From Costus lasius (Eukaryota > Streptophyta > Magnoliopsida > Zingiberales > Costaceae), in contig CM050449.1 in assembly GCA_027563935.2 (NCBI GenBank), positions 81,251,178 through 81,315,177 of the forward strand: 64,000 nucleotides of DNA, written 5' to 3'. The stretch's first letter is position 1; the number at the start of each line of letters is the position of its first letter. The notes below the pieces were generated by a model. The model had not been told where the DNA came from. It worked only from the letters and a program-made list of their open reading frames with translations, and searched no databases. Shown one piece after another: positions 31,579-43,548 of this stretch. A program made the translations under genes and the position numbers.

Positions 31579-34500
31579 ATGAGCTTCAATGTGCGATCCC
31601 TACTGGAAAGGGAGAAGTTTGCTGGGCCGAACTTCTCAGACTGGTACGGACACCTTAAGATTATTCTTAAGGCAGAGAGGAAACTGTATGTCCTCGAGAC
31701 GGCTATACCGCCTCAGCCCGCTCCGAACGCCGCAAGGGCGGTTCGGGAAGCTTATGAAAAGCACGTCAATGATAGCATTGATGTCGCTTGCCTGATGCTA
31801 GCGTCTATGACGCCACCGCTGCAGCGTCAGCATGAGGATATGTCGGCTATAGAGATTATAGCGAACCTCAAGATGCTGTATGCTGCACAGGCGAGGACAG
31901 AACGCTATAATCTGACAAAGCTGTTCTTTCAGAGCAAACTGGCTGAAGGGAGCCCAGTGGGAGCTCACGTGCTCAAGATGATTGGGCACAAGGAGGCTCT
32001 AGAGAAACTGGGGCATACCATCAATCAGGAGCTTGCTGTAGACATTATTCTGCAGTCTCTCCCGCCCTCTTTCGATGCGTTCATCATTAACTTTAATATG
32101 AACAAAATCGACTGTACTCCGGCAGAGCTGCTGAATATGCTCTTGACTACTGAGGAGACTCTGAAGGGAAAGCCTTCTACCTCTGTCTTAATGGTTCCTT
32201 CTAGGAACAAGAAGAAGGGGAAGAAGGGCAAGGCCCCTGTCAAGAGTTACAGCAAGGCTCTGAAGCAAAAAGTTAAGTGGTCAAAGGAATACAGATGTTT
32301 CCACTGTGGCCAGCTGGGTCACTGGAAAAAGGACTGTAAAGCGCTCCAAGGAGATAAGAGGGGAAGCTTTGCTTCTGGCTCAGGTATTTATGTGACGGAA
32401 GTCATGATATCCTCTTCTTCTATTTCATGGGTGTTGGACACTGCATGTGGAGTTCACATTTGTTCAAATGTACAGGAACTCAAGAGAAGAAGACAGGTGG
32501 GACAGCATGAGGTGGACCTACGAGTTGGAAACGGGGCACGGGTTGCTGCTGTTGCTGTAGGAGACTATTTCATCTCATTACCATCTGGACTTGTATTAGA
32601 ACTAAACAGTTGTTACTTTGTTCCCAGCATTACTAAAAATATTATCTCCATTCCTGCTCTTGTCAGGAAGGGATTTTCCTTTGAATGCAATATTTCAAAG
32701 TGTGTTCTTTCTTTAGATAATATTGTTTATGCTACTGGTTCAATTAACAATGGGTTATTCATGTTGGACATGGAATGTTCTATACAAAACATTAATAATA
32801 AGAAAGCCAAGTATGCTGATGACAGCACCTTGCTATGGCATAGTCGTTTAGGCCATATTAACAAGAAGCGCATTAAGCGGTTGCATGATCATGGACTGCT
32901 GGGATCATTCTCCTATGAGGAGATTGATACATGCAAGGCTTGTTTAATGGGTAAAATGACGAAGTCACCTTTTCCTAACAAAGGTCAAAGGACTTCAGGT
33001 TTACTTGACCTTATACACAGTGATGTGTGTGGGCCTTTTAGTAAACATGCCAGAGGTGGCTATCAGTACTTCATTACCTTCACTGATGATTTCAGTAGAT
33101 ATGGGTATGTCTATCTTATGAGACATAAAAGTGAATCTTTTGACAAGTTCAAAGAGTTCAAGAATGAAGTACAGAATCAGCTAGGCCGAAATATCAAGGC
33201 ACTTCGTTCTGATCGAGGTGGTGAATACCTAAGTCGAGAGTTTATAGACTATCTAAAGGAGTGTGGGATTATCTCACAGCTCACTCCGCCAGGAACACCG
33301 CAATGGAATGGTGTGTCCGAGAGGAGAAATAGAACGTTACTTGATATGGTTCATTCTATGATGAGTCAGGCTACTCTTCCATATTCCTTTTGGGGATTTG
33401 CACTGGAGACAGCTGCAAAGGTACTAAACCGAGTGCCATCCAAGGCAGTTTCTAAGACGCCATATGAGTTATGGTATGGGAAACAGCCGAGCTTGACATT
33501 TATCAGGATCTGGGGCTGCGAGGCTTATGTCAAAAAGCTCGCCTCTGGGAAACTAGAGAGCAGATCTGAGAAATGTATCTTTTTCGGTTACCCTAAGGAA
33601 ACTAAAGGTTATTATTTCTACGATCCCAAAGAGAACAAGGTGTTTGTTGCTCGGACGGCCATATTTCTTGAGAAGGAGTTTCTTCTGCAAGAGGCCAGTG
33701 GGAGAGAAATAAAGCTGGATGAGAATCCAGAGGAAGGACAAAGTGCTCAAGCACAGTTGGATGAGCCTGAGCTGGTGGATCAGGTTATTGAACAACCTGA
33801 GGCTCAGACATCACGGGAACCGCGAAGATCGGGAAGGATCCGTCGACAGCCTGAGCGCTATGACAGAGTCTACATCATTGATCATGATGAACCCCTCACT
33901 TATGCGGATGCGGTCAGTGGACCGGACTCAGCGAGATGGCTTGAAGCTATGCGCGCCGAGATGGACTCCATGTCAGATAACCAAGTCTGGGATTTGGTTG
34001 ATCCGCCTCCGGGAGTTATCCCTATAGGCTGTAAATGGATCTTCAAGAAGAAGATTGACATGGATGGTAACGTGGTTACCTATAAAGGCAGGCTAGTTGT
34101 GAAAGGTTTCAAACAAATCTACGGGATAGATTATGATGAAACTTTCTCACCTGTAGCTATGTTTAAGTCTATTCGGATTCTTTTCGCGATAGCAGCATAT
34201 TATGATTATGAGATCTGGCAAATGGATGTGAAGACAGCTTTCCTTAATGGAAATCTGGAAGAGGATGTGTATATGACACAACCTGAAGGTTTCACTAATC
34301 CATCAGATCGTCATAAAATATGCAAGTTAAAGAAGTCTATTTATGGACTTAAACAAGCATCGAGAAGCTGGAATATTCGTTTTGATGAATCAATCTCTAA
34401 ATTTGGTTTCATCAAGAACGAGGATGACCCGTGTGTATATAAGAGCTTTAGTGGGAGCGTGATTACTTTCCTAGTCCTCTACGTCGATGATATCTTGATC

Positions 34501-35463
34501 ATTGGAAACGATATTCCTGAAATGCATGCGGTTAAGGCATGGTTAAGGAAATGTTTCCAGATGAAAGATTTAGGAGAAGCAGCCTATGTATTAGGTGTGA
34601 AGATCTACAGGGATAGATCTAAGAGGCTTCTCGGGCTGTGCCAGAGTACTTACATCGATAAAGTCCTGGAAAGATTTCATTTAGAGAATTCTAAAAGAGG
34701 ATATCTTCCAGTCAGACATGGTCTGAATCTTTCGAAGAGTCAGTGTCCACAAACACAGACTGAGAAAGATGAAATGGACAATACGCCTTATGCTTCGGCT
34801 ATTGGATCCATTATGTATGCGATGTTGTGTACTCGCCCAGACGTCGCTTACGGGTTAAGCGTGACCAGTCGGTTCCAAAGTAATCCAGGTATGGCGCACT
34901 GGATTGCAGTCAAGAACATTTTAAAATATCTGCGGAGGACCAAAGATATGTTCTTGATATATGGTGGTCAGGAAGAACTCAGTATTGAAGGATATACTGA
35001 CGCTTCGTTCCAGTCTGACCAGGATGATTTCCGATCGCAATCAGGCTATGTTTTTAGCTTGAATGGAGGAGCGGTGGTGTGGAAGAGTTTCAAACAGTCA
35101 ACTGTTGCTGATTCCACAACAGAAGCCGAGTATGTTGCAGCCTCGGAAGCATCCAAGGAGGCAGTGTGGATTCGTAAGTTCGTTCAAGAACCTGGTGTTG
35201 TTCCTTCGAGTGCAGATCCTTTAGTTATCTTCTGTGATAACACTGGAGCAATCGCACAGGCAAAGGAACCACGGTCGCACCAGAAGTCCAAGCACATACA
35301 GAGACGGTTTCACTTGATCAAGGAGATCATAGATCATGGCGAGATCAAAGTCTGCAAGGTTCATACAGATGACAATCTGGCTGACCCGCTTACCAAGCCT
35401 CTGGCGCAGCAGAAGCATGAGAAGCACTGTAATAATATGGGTTTGAGATTTCTCAACCATTAG
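31579..35463 (+). CDS. gag-pol: Intact copia gag-pol polyprotein of element C
   Basis: A 1,294-aa uninterrupted frame, colinear with A's protein. Gag starts MSFNVRSLLEREKFAGPNFS; the zinc knuckle CFHCGQLGHWKKDC is at about 240-253; protease WVLDTACG is near 287; the integrase HHCC finger spans about 421-455, followed by TFTDDFSRYG, LRSDRGGEY and GVSERRNR; RT YVDDILIIGND is at 968; RNase H has GYTDAS, STTEAEY and FCDNTG. The start is fixed by colinearity with A and B. The polyprotein would supply particle formation, cleavage, reverse transcription and integration. Differences from A are scattered and mostly conservative. C could act in trans on B. Confidence 0.95.
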   Translation: MSFNVRSLLEREKFAGPNFSDWYGHLKIILKAERKLYVLETAIPPQPAPNAARAVREAYEKHVNDSIDVACLMLASMTPPLQRQHEDMSAIEIIANLKMLYAAQARTERYNLTKLFFQSKLAEGSPVGAHVLKMIGHKEALEKLGHTINQELAVDIILQSLPPSFDAFIINFNMNKIDCTPAELLNMLLTTEETLKGKPSTSVLMVPSRNKKKGKKGKAPVKSYSKALKQKVKWSKEYRCFHCGQLGHWKKDCKALQGDKRGSFASGSGIYVTEVMISSSSISWVLDTACGVHICSNVQELKRRRQVGQHEVDLRVGNGARVAAVAVGDYFISLPSGLVLELNSCYFVPSITKNIISIPALVRKGFSFECNISKCVLSLDNIVYATGSINNGLFMLDMECSIQNINNKKAKYADDSTLLWHSRLGHINKKRIKRLHDHGLLGSFSYEEIDTCKACLMGKMTKSPFPNKGQRTSGLLDLIHSDVCGPFSKHARGGYQYFITFTDDFSRYGYVYLMRHKSESFDKFKEFKNEVQNQLGRNIKALRSDRGGEYLSREFIDYLKECGIISQLTPPGTPQWNGVSERRNRTLLDMVHSMMSQATLPYSFWGFALETAAKVLNRVPSKAVSKTPYELWYGKQPSLTFIRIWGCEAYVKKLASGKLESRSEKCIFFGYPKETKGYYFYDPKENKVFVARTAIFLEKEFLLQEASGREIKLDENPEEGQSAQAQLDEPELVDQVIEQPEAQTSREPRRSGRIRRQPERYDRVYIIDHDEPLTYADAVSGPDSARWLEAMRAEMDSMSDNQVWDLVDPPPGVIPIGCKWIFKKKIDMDGNVVTYKGRLVVKGFKQIYGIDYDETFSPVAMFKSIRILFAIAAYYDYEIWQMDVKTAFLNGNLEEDVYMTQPEGFTNPSDRHKICKLKKSIYGLKQASRSWNIRFDESISKFGFIKNEDDPCVYKSFSGSVITFLVLYVDDILIIGNDIPEMHAVKAWLRKCFQMKDLGEAAYVLGVKIYRDRSKRLLGLCQSTYIDKVLERFHLENSKRGYLPVRHGLNLSKSQCPQTQTEKDEMDNTPYASAIGSIMYAMLCTRPDVAYGLSVTSRFQSNPGMAHWIAVKNILKYLRRTKDMFLIYGGQEELSIEGYTDASFQSDQDDFRSQSGYVFSLNGGAVVWKSFKQSTVADSTTEAEYVAASEASKEAVWIRKFVQEPGVVPSSADPLVIFCDNTGAIAQAKEPRSHQKSKHIQRRFHLIKEIIDHGEIKVCKVHTDDNLADPLTKPLAQQKHEKHCNNMGLRFLNH

Positions 35464-35470
35464 ATTAAGT

Positions 35471-35483
35471 GCAAGTGGGAGAT
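35471..35483 (+). other. Polypurine tract of element C
   Basis: GCAAGTGGGAGAT, directly followed by the 3' LTR (TGATGGGGTATG). Confidence 0.85.
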
Positions 35484-37171
35484 TGATGGGGTATGCCCTT
35501 AAGGCTAATGTTTGAGGCCTTGGGATTGTAACAGTATCATGTATAAACTCTTATGTTTATAAAGGCAATGGTTGTTATTCAGTTGGTTACATTGTCTGCT
35601 GCAATAATTGTACTTCTGAATAATGTCTCAATGGTGTTCAGCTGGGCTGACATGCAGTAATGTCCTTAGTCGAGATATCTTGGTGAACATGAGACAGCCT
35701 TGATATGATTGAGACTAATATGTGTTCTAATCTTATAGGATGCTTCGAGCATGGAATAAGATGTAGACTCATGGGTACATTGGATGTACTGGACAGACCC
35801 TACTAGGATATTCAATTGCTTGTCACAATGTGAATAATCCTTGATTGCAACAAGTGGCACATTTCCTCTGACTTGAGATCACTTGTGTTTCTAAATGATG
35901 ATTGTCATTGTTTTGAGGTAGTTCAATATCATTTGAAACATAATGGTTATAGACTATCTTGGATGGTGAGCTTGAGTCAGGTTAGGGCACTAGTGATAGA
36001 TAAAGGATTGCCGTCTCCTTAATTGGAGTGTGATGTTCTAAAGGGGCCCCCCTGGATGAGATGATTGAGAAAGTGTATGGCCATACCCAGGTGACTATGT
36101 TCATCTGATCTAATCATGCTCATCATATTGGAACTACAAGCTTGACACGCTTGTCCAATAAGAACATCCAGTGGCAAAGGAAATATGCATGCCTTGTGAG
36201 TTGGATTCACACTTGTGCTGTGGTTTGGGTGTAGTCTTGGAAGACTCTTTCCTTTATATCGGGAGACAGTGATGTGTTGCTAGATACCCCTCACTGATCG
36301 TGATAACGTAAGTTATCGTTACCCGACATTTAAAGGAAACCCTTAGGGTCGCACAATTTGATGATATGGCTTACTTAAGTCAGATCGTGTGGACTGAATT
36401 ATTTGGGTTCAGTTTAAAGGGATTTAATCTCTGATTGTGAGTGAGATCTGGTCTAATCATGTTTGATTGATTAGGGCTTGAGATCGGTAAGCTTCGATCG
36501 AGAGAATGGATGCTAGATCAGTGAGATCAGAAGCATCAAGAGATCAAACGGTCAGATCAAGAGCCTTAAGGTTTTAATGTGATCTGGACTAATTGCTTGG
36601 GTTAATTGGTCTATGAACCAGACCTAGTTGAACCGGCTCATGATATGAGCGCTTGGTTCAAAGAGGGGAGAGGAAAAATGCGATTGGTTCATGAGCGCAT
36701 GAACACATGATCGCATGAAAGAGTAAGGTTGGCTATTTTTAGCAACCACGCCTCCATGTTTTGGGTAGAGCGCATCTCTTGTCGCCTCACTCCTATTCCC
36801 GTCGCCTCCTCTTGTGGAAGTTCCACTTCACGCTTTGGAGAGTCGAGGACTGAGCAAGCAAGACGTTCTTCTTCCCTTCTCACAACGAACAAAGACACCA
36901 AGGAACTTTGCTAGCACAAGGTTGTACCGAAAGGGAGTAAGCGCATAGATCTTCTTGTGTGCGAACCGTTTGGAGGAAAGCGACTTCACTTTCTTCTTCC
37001 TAGACTCCATCCAACAAATGGCATTGGTATGGTTCTATCTCTTATATACAATCGATTTAAGTTGATTATATTACATGCATTGAAAAGATCCCAAGAAACC
37101 CCCCTTTCCGCTGCTAGATATATAACATGCGCCTATCTAGGGTTTCGCCCCCTTGTCTAAGGGAACCTTCA
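35484..37171 (+). repeat. 3' LTR of element C
   Basis: 1,688 bp from TGATGGGGTATGCCC to GGGAACCTTCA, followed by CTAAG. Uninterrupted, it shows the 26 bp (35712-35737) that the 5' LTR lost at the B junction. The second base pair of its start (TGATGGGG) differs from the 5' LTR's TGTTGGGG. Confidence 0.95.
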
Positions 37172-37776
37172 CTAAGGGGTGAGGTGCGCCAACCCTAACC
37201 ATAGCCGCCAACCCCATTCAGATGCGCCTCTAGGTAACCCTAGAAGCCACCCTAGGGTTCAGCTAGGTATGGGTTGTGCCACCTTGAGAGATGCGCAAGG
37301 GAGAAGGAAACACCATGATGTCTTCAAAGTCTTCAATTTAGATTTACAATACAAAATTGAAAGTCGGCACGCAGTCCTCACAATGATACATCACATACAT
37401 GGCAATTAAGGGCTTGACTTTGATCACAACATAATGCATAAACAAAGTTACTCATGTAGTTCTACATGTTATGAAAAATCAATAAATAATCACTTTTAAT
37501 TTTTCACAAAAACCTTTCGATTAATTTTCAGCGACTCTGTATCATCCATCTAATTTTTCTTTTGCCTTTAACAGGAGTCTACAAGGGATAGCTGCCCCTT
37601 GCAATCCCTTAAGGAAATAAAAATCTAGATGATGATTAAGAGGTGAAAATTAAAAGAAATTAATTTTTATTAGAAAATTCATGGCATAAAATTTTTTGAA
37701 AATGATTTTTCATGACATGGGGTTGCACATGTAGAAAAGTACACCTACCGGCCTTATAAGATTCCTCTAATACAAC
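37172..37776. other. Unassigned sequence right of C, no gene recognised
   Basis: 37172-37310 continues the ACCCTAGAAG-type degenerate repeats of 20459-20729. From about 37310 the sequence is AT-rich and single-copy in this window, with only short open frames and no domain. I see no gene here. Confidence 0.45.
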
Positions 37777-37933
37777 TGTTGGGATCCTCGGACCTTTTTT
37801 AAAATTATAACACAGCTGAACGAAGGTCCAAAACAGGATCCTAGAGAGCCAGGATCATCTTACGAGTGAACTGGAGAATGTGTAGAGTAGTATACCTTTG
37901 TATAGCAATTTATATGGAGCTTGTCGATGACGA
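37777..37933. repeat. Possible start of an LTR fragment, cut by solo LTR I
   Basis: The stretch starts TGTTGGGATCCTCGGACC, an LTR-like beginning, with ACAAC just before it. It would continue after I at 40002-40292 (GACGATCAAGTGCTTGTCC ... GGTGCTAGCCTCGGGAGG). No matching LTR end or second copy is visible, so this is weak. Confidence 0.25.
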
Positions 37934-39996
37934 TGTTGGTGTATATGCCCATAGGAGGACCAGATATTGGTCTATCTTATGTACTATTTGACATTGATAT
38001 CTCACATATATTATTCTGGCATTGTCATTATTATGCTATGTTTACATTTGCGAATATGTACTTACATAATAATATCGACAGATTATGTCTATGCTTAAAC
38101 TCTATCCCTAGTCAAGTACTTGAGTAGATATGGGATAGCTCTGGTACATGTGAGACTGGTATATGGGCTAGTTAGGCACAAGGTGCTAACGCAGGCATAT
38201 GGGTATATCAGTGGTAGATATACTAGACTGACCCACTGTAAGGCTCTAACTTGGTGTCATAAGTTAACCTCACAAGTGACAGGAGATGTATTGATCCTTT
38301 GACTTGAGGTTATTGACTCTTCCATTGGTTAGGGACATGCTTTGATACAAACCTAACACCTCACCATAGTTGGGAGGTCATAACGGTTGTCATTGAGTAT
38401 ATCATGACCATATGAGAAGATCAATGGACAGACATAGGATTTGCCCCTTCCTAAGGGAAGCTTGATATCCATGGGGCCCCCTATGGTTCTATGATTGGAA
38501 GTGTATGGCTATACCCAGGTGAGAACCTGATTTAGTCATAGCCATGAGATTGGGTGAAAGCAAGTGGTGACACACTTGTCCAATCGGATATTAGTTTGGC
38601 AAAGGGATTATAATGCATCGGTACTTTGTTGCGATGATGGGGATGTCAATGTCGATATCCATTCTGAAGACTTGGGTAGCAGTGATGTACTGCTAGGTGC
38701 CACTCACTGCTTGTGATGACCTAAGTTCATCACTGCCAACGTCAAAGGAACCTACAGGGTCGCACACCTTGATACTCGAGTTTTTGTATTAATCTGATAG
38801 CCTTCAAATCGAGTTATTTCATAACTCGGATCTATTTGGGAGATTTCATCAACGCCAATGGGCCTGATGAGATGGAAGAGACTTATTAGAGCCAAACATT
38901 ATTTTTGGCATATTAACCAAAATTAACCATGGTTAGCCTCATTTGATCTTGGGTTACATTGGATTGGATCCAATGGCTTGGTTAACATGCATAATGAAGT
39001 TTGGGCTAGACCCATTACCCAATGAGGCTTGCTAATAAGTTGTAATGAAGAGATAAAAGGCTAAAAGGGTATAATGGGCAGAATATTTTGACATAGGCGC
39101 ATATGGTCTCCTAATTGGATTAGGAGTGGAGCAGATGGTCATGATTAGCATCTTTCTAGTGATTGATTGAGATTGGATTTTGATTTAATCACTTGAGATA
39201 TTAATTGGATTGTGATAGGCACATGTGGGCTGATTATTAACATAATTAGAGTCCTAATTTGATTAGGACTTGTGCCTATAACACATTAGGCAAACTATCT
39301 TCATGCTTTGACTAGGTCTGCATGCATGGATGGAATTATTGCCTCATATGGAATGATGTGGGCGCATATGTCATGAGCTTGGTTAGACAAGGCTTAGGCG
39401 CATAAGGAATCGATCAAGATAGTTGATTGAATAATTCCCTTAATTCAAGCCCTAATCACTTACACCTTCCATACTCCCCAAACCGCCTCTTGCTCCTATA
39501 TATGTGACCCTAGACAACCCCTCATCACATACTAATCCTTGGAGGCGTGGAGAACAAAGAGGGCGCAAGCTAGGATCCTTGGAGCATCTTCTTCTTCCAT
39601 CAAAGCCGCAAGCATCATCCTTCTTCCTCCTCTTGGCGCGAGTAAGGCTTTGGCTTTGTGGTTTTGCTTCTTCCTTCTTCCTCCTTGGTGCATCCCTCCT
39701 TGGTGGTGGCGCAAATGGATTGAAGGACTCTCCCTTGGCGTGGATCTTCTTCCCGAGGCTAGCACTGGGCATGGAAGAAGAGAACTCAAGCATCGACTGT
39801 GTGCGAGGCGAACACTTGGGCGCCTACATCCTTCTCCATCAAAATGCTTTGAGGTAATATCCCAAATCACTATGTCGACTCCCTCGCAAGCATCAATCTT
39901 CTGGGTTTTTGGGACTAGCCTGTTTCGGGGATTTGCTTCTGTTGTATGTATCTGTAATGTATATAAAAATTTTAAAATATCCGGGGTTTCCCAATA
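37934..39996 (+). mobile_element. Solo LTR I, divergent relative of the A/C copia family
   Basis: 2,063 bp from TGTTGGTGTATATGCCC to GGTTTCCCAATA, with GACGA on both sides (37929-37933 and 39997-40001). Blocks in the same order as C's LTR include CTATACCCAGGTGA, CACTTGTCCAAT, GGCAAAGG, CAGTGATGT-x-CTGCTAG, CACTCACTG and AGGGTCGCACA. The end CCAATA is one change from the inverted complement of TGTTGG. No internal region remains. Overlapping open frames at 39452-40068 lie in its GC-rich end and are not genes. Confidence 0.8.
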
Positions 39997-40001
39997 GACG
40001 A

Positions 40002-40292
40002 AGACGATCAAGTGCTTGTCCTCTGCAGTCATCACATACGGACTCCTCAAATCCTCTCGAACCTCCACGTTTGGTGCTAGCCTCGGGAGGTGATATCCAC
40101 GCCTAGAGAAGGATGCTTGTTTCTTGCGCCAACAAGCTGTCCACCCGGCCGCAAGGAGTGGACAGCACTCCCACTTGCGCTAGTTGATGAGGAGGAAGAT
40201 GGAGATGATCACCGAGGAGAGAGGAATCCTCTTCCACTCGCAAATCTTCCTTATAAACCGTGCTGCCCTCTATCTTCTGTTGTCGCCAACTT
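40002..40292. other. Sequence between solo LTR I and element G, no gene
   Basis: Likely the continuation of 37777-37933 across I. It ends in AACTT (40288-40292), the presumed left copy of G's target duplication; the right copy is outside the window. Confidence 0.35.
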
Positions 40293-42204
40293 TGTTGTAG
40301 TCCGCAAATGCACGGATACTCGAAGTAATATTTAAGATATCAAACCACAAAGACCTCGTTGTTAAGTACCGACGAATTGAATTCTCACTAGCTAAACGAA
40401 TCGAGAATGCTGAAAATAAATGGTCGAATGGTATACGGAAAATTAGAGAGAAAGAATTGGGACTAGGGGTTCATCCACCTGAATATTTATGACTAGATAT
40501 AATTAAATGTTCATCAATCTATTTTCGTTATGGTAAAGATATAGCTTACTTAGTAAAGAAATTAACTCACTCACGCGCAGTCAATTTACAAAGAACGATC
40601 CTCACTCTCTTGCAAGATCTATTCAATGTTTAATATGAGTAAACTTCAATAGAGAGATTAAGAATCACTCTCATGCATTCCATCTCAATGTCAAGATCTC
40701 AAGCAAAACTAAGTATTATCATACCTTAGTTTCATAGGTTTTACTTAAGGTTTTCAAACAATCCAATATCTATCTCTAGCATATTTTCATTTCTATAACA
40801 ATAATAATTTCTAAATCAAAACATCAATAAGTCAATAAGCTTCTAAAATCTAAAGATAAAAACACAACCAATCTCTTACGATGAGCTCCTACCATAAATT
40901 CTGGGGTTCCAAGTTATGTGTATCATCTTCTCAGTCCATATCACATAACTCTAACACATGTTAATGAATGAAACTAGAAAAGTTTAAAGACATAAATCTC
41001 TTAAGTAAAATTACCATACCAAAAATATATTGATGGAATAAAGATCATCTAGTCATTGAAATATCAAGGGGATTACACCCCCCATGTCCCAAAAGAAAGT
41101 TTAAGCTAGCATGATTGAAGGATTATAGCAAAACATGGTTTTAGAATGATTAGAAATCGAAAGGGAAGAGTAAAAGTTACAAAACATGGCTATAATCAAA
41201 ATTACAGCCCGTAATTTGTTGTAGAGTCATGATGAATAGTGCACGCGACCACATTTTCGTTGATTTCTCCCTTGATTGGCCTCCTTTTACTCTGAAACTT
41301 TTGTGGTGTGTTTTCCTTCCTCAGGCGAAGCTTCCTTTCAAATTTCATGGCCGGAGGTGGTCTACACGATGAACGGCGATGAACTCTAGCATGACAGTGA
41401 TTCTCTGAAATTCTCCATGAATCGTGAATAAAAATTGTTCCTTTTGCTTCAAAAATCTTCCCTTGCTAATGCTGAGTGTTCCCCCTTTTTTTGGATCTTC
41501 AATCGGTGCCCTAAATCTCAAGAAATCATCTTTTTAAGTTTTCGGCGGAAGAATCGGGCAACTGGGCACAGAATTACAGTACCGTGATGAACGTTGCGGT
41601 ACTGCCGTAATGGCTTCAGAAGTTTCTGTAAGGAAACGGCCCGGAATTACGGTACCATAAAATTCGCCACAGTAGTGTCGTAATCTTCTCGTTTGTCTCT
41701 GAAAGTTTCTATATGAACTTTGCCCAAAATTACGGTACCATAAAAATAATTACGGTAGTGCCGTAATTCTGCCGAAATCCTCTAAAGTCTCTGCCTGATT
41801 CTGGACCAAAATCACAGCACCGTAAAATTTATTACGGAAGTGCCGTAATTTCCAAAAAAAACTTCTGTGGGTTGCAGCCGTGAAATTAATTACAGTAGTG
41901 CCATATTCCCAAATTACGGTCGTAATATTAATTACGGCACTACCGTAATTCCACAGGAAAATCCGGTCTGACTTGAAATTTTCTGTGCAAACTCCTCTTG
42001 ATGATTATAATTTGTCCACGCATCGAAATTTCTTGAAAATTTGTGATAATGATACCTTTTACCTGAAATTGGTCAAAAACCAAGAAAGGTGTAGATTCCG
42101 AAATATTTGATAAATAAGGCATAAAAATAAGTAACAGAGCATGATTATGACCCAAAAATGCAGTGGATTTAGCAAGAAATATGCTATGAAATTTAGAGTC
42201 ATCA
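40293..42204 (-). repeat. 3' LTR of element G
   Basis: 1,912 bp on the plus strand from TGTTGTAGTCCGCAAATGC to TTTAGAGTCATCA. Its partner starts at 62629 with the same words (TGTTGTAGTCCGCAAGT). The sense start (TGATGACTC) follows a degenerate TTGAGGACAAGCAATG tract, a usual landmark upstream of Athila 3' LTRs. Confidence 0.85.
41571..41960. repeat. TTACGGY...RCCGTAA dyad array in U3 of G's LTR
   Basis: Five or six units of about 65-80 bp, each with CAAAATTACGGTACC(A/G)T followed by ATTACGGTAGTGCCGTAAT (for example 41749-41767; also around 41929-41950), separated by TTCTGT/AAAGT(C/T)TCT words. It is also present in the second LTR from 63900 to the window end. Confidence 0.8.
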
Positions 42205-43475
42205 AAATACATAAAGCTCAAACATTGCTTGTCCTCAAGCAAATAAAGAAAACAATAATGATTATGAAAATAAACCTTCAGATGATGAATAAATTTCTTG
42301 GATACAATTACATATGAAAAATTCACATCAAATAAATACTCAAAATTTCAAATAAATATGTCATCCTTCGAATTCAATCCTTAAGATCCATGACTCAATC
42401 AAATAAAATTTCGCAATGTGCATAAATAGAACTTCAATCTTATGAGTTCACCAAGTTTTAGTTTTGAGTCCAAGATGTCTTTGTTCACAGGAATAGGAAT
42501 CACAAAATCTTTTTCCACTCAAATTTTTCCCTCTCTCTTTTTTTATGCATCTTTGACATTTTCTAAAATGAATACCACCTTTCTTCTGGTGATATATTTA
42601 GAATATACTGGTCACATAACCAACATAATTGAACTCATATCTCTTTAAGTAGAAAGAATTCTTCTTGAGATAGCGGAGTTAATGTCAAAGAATCACTCTC
42701 ATGGCATGCACCTACATAGATATATACTTTTTATTGAACTTCAACTCTTGTCTGAGGTACCATTGCAAATACAATGCCAAGAAGAGGAGTTATTCTTTTC
42801 AGACTTCAACCCATAACTTTAGGTACCACTACCAATTTTTCGCAGTGCCAAATAGGGGAGTCACTTTTCTTTTTGGATTTTGGATTCTTTCTTCCCAACA
42901 AATAACAATATGGACTTTAATGATCTACTAGATTTAATCAATTGATATCAATCCAAAAATCACACAACATATGCTCATTTTATCCAAAAGAATTACTTCA
43001 CTTTCAAATCTCATTGATTAAATAATATATTCACCCAAAACTTCATGTATCAATCAATGGAAAATTTCAACAGATTATATCAAAGAAATAAACTCATCAT
43101 TTTAGATTTATTCCCAATTCTTCAAGCATTGTCATGAACAATATTTCATCATCAAGAAAAATTTCGGCATGATAACGGCAGCATTTTCATGATTTAACAA
43201 ACCACACAGGCATATATCACATCTTTACCAAATCATAACAAAAATCATCTCTAGCAAATTACATATCATACCAACACGAAATATCAATCCCAAATATCAA
43301 AATACCATGTACAACCATATCGAATCACTAATAAATCAAGTATCATAAGAATCTCAATACAACCATATCGAAGAAAATTCAGCTATTATACAACCAAATC
43401 GAAAGTATGTAGCAGTGAAAACTAATCGAGGATCAGAAGCGGCGGACACAAGAAGCATGACAGAGTCATCCTTCC
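42205..43475 (-). other. AT-rich 3' noncoding region of element G
   Basis: Lies between ORF2 and the 3' LTR. It has no sustained coding frame. The short open frames at 42442-42931 lack any recognisable domain. Long AT-rich 3' regions are normal for Athila elements. Confidence 0.55.
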
Positions 43476-43548
43476 CTACAAGAGTATAAAGTCATGATTA
43501 ATCAATAAAGCACAAGTAATAGGTAAGGAAAAATGATACTCACAAGGT

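Larger units (their letters stand above)
20730..37171 (+). mobile_element. Element C: Ty1/copia retrotransposon with element B nested in its 5' LTR
   Basis: The same family as A on the opposite strand. The LTRs begin TGTTGGGG (5') or TGATGGGG (3') and end CCTTCA. CTAAG flanks both sides (20725-20729 and 37172-37176). Leaving out B, the element is about 9.1 kb, with PBS, 1.8-kb leader, intact 1,294-aa gag-pol and PPT. The shared parts of the LTRs show about one substitution plus seven 1-bp indels. It is potentially autonomous except for the damaged 5' LTR. Confidence 0.95.

Noticed and set aside
39452..40068. Overlapping open frames on both strands, up to 178 codons
   Set aside because: They cross the end of solo LTR I and its target duplication, so they cannot be one old gene; GC-rich LTR sequence explains the open frames.
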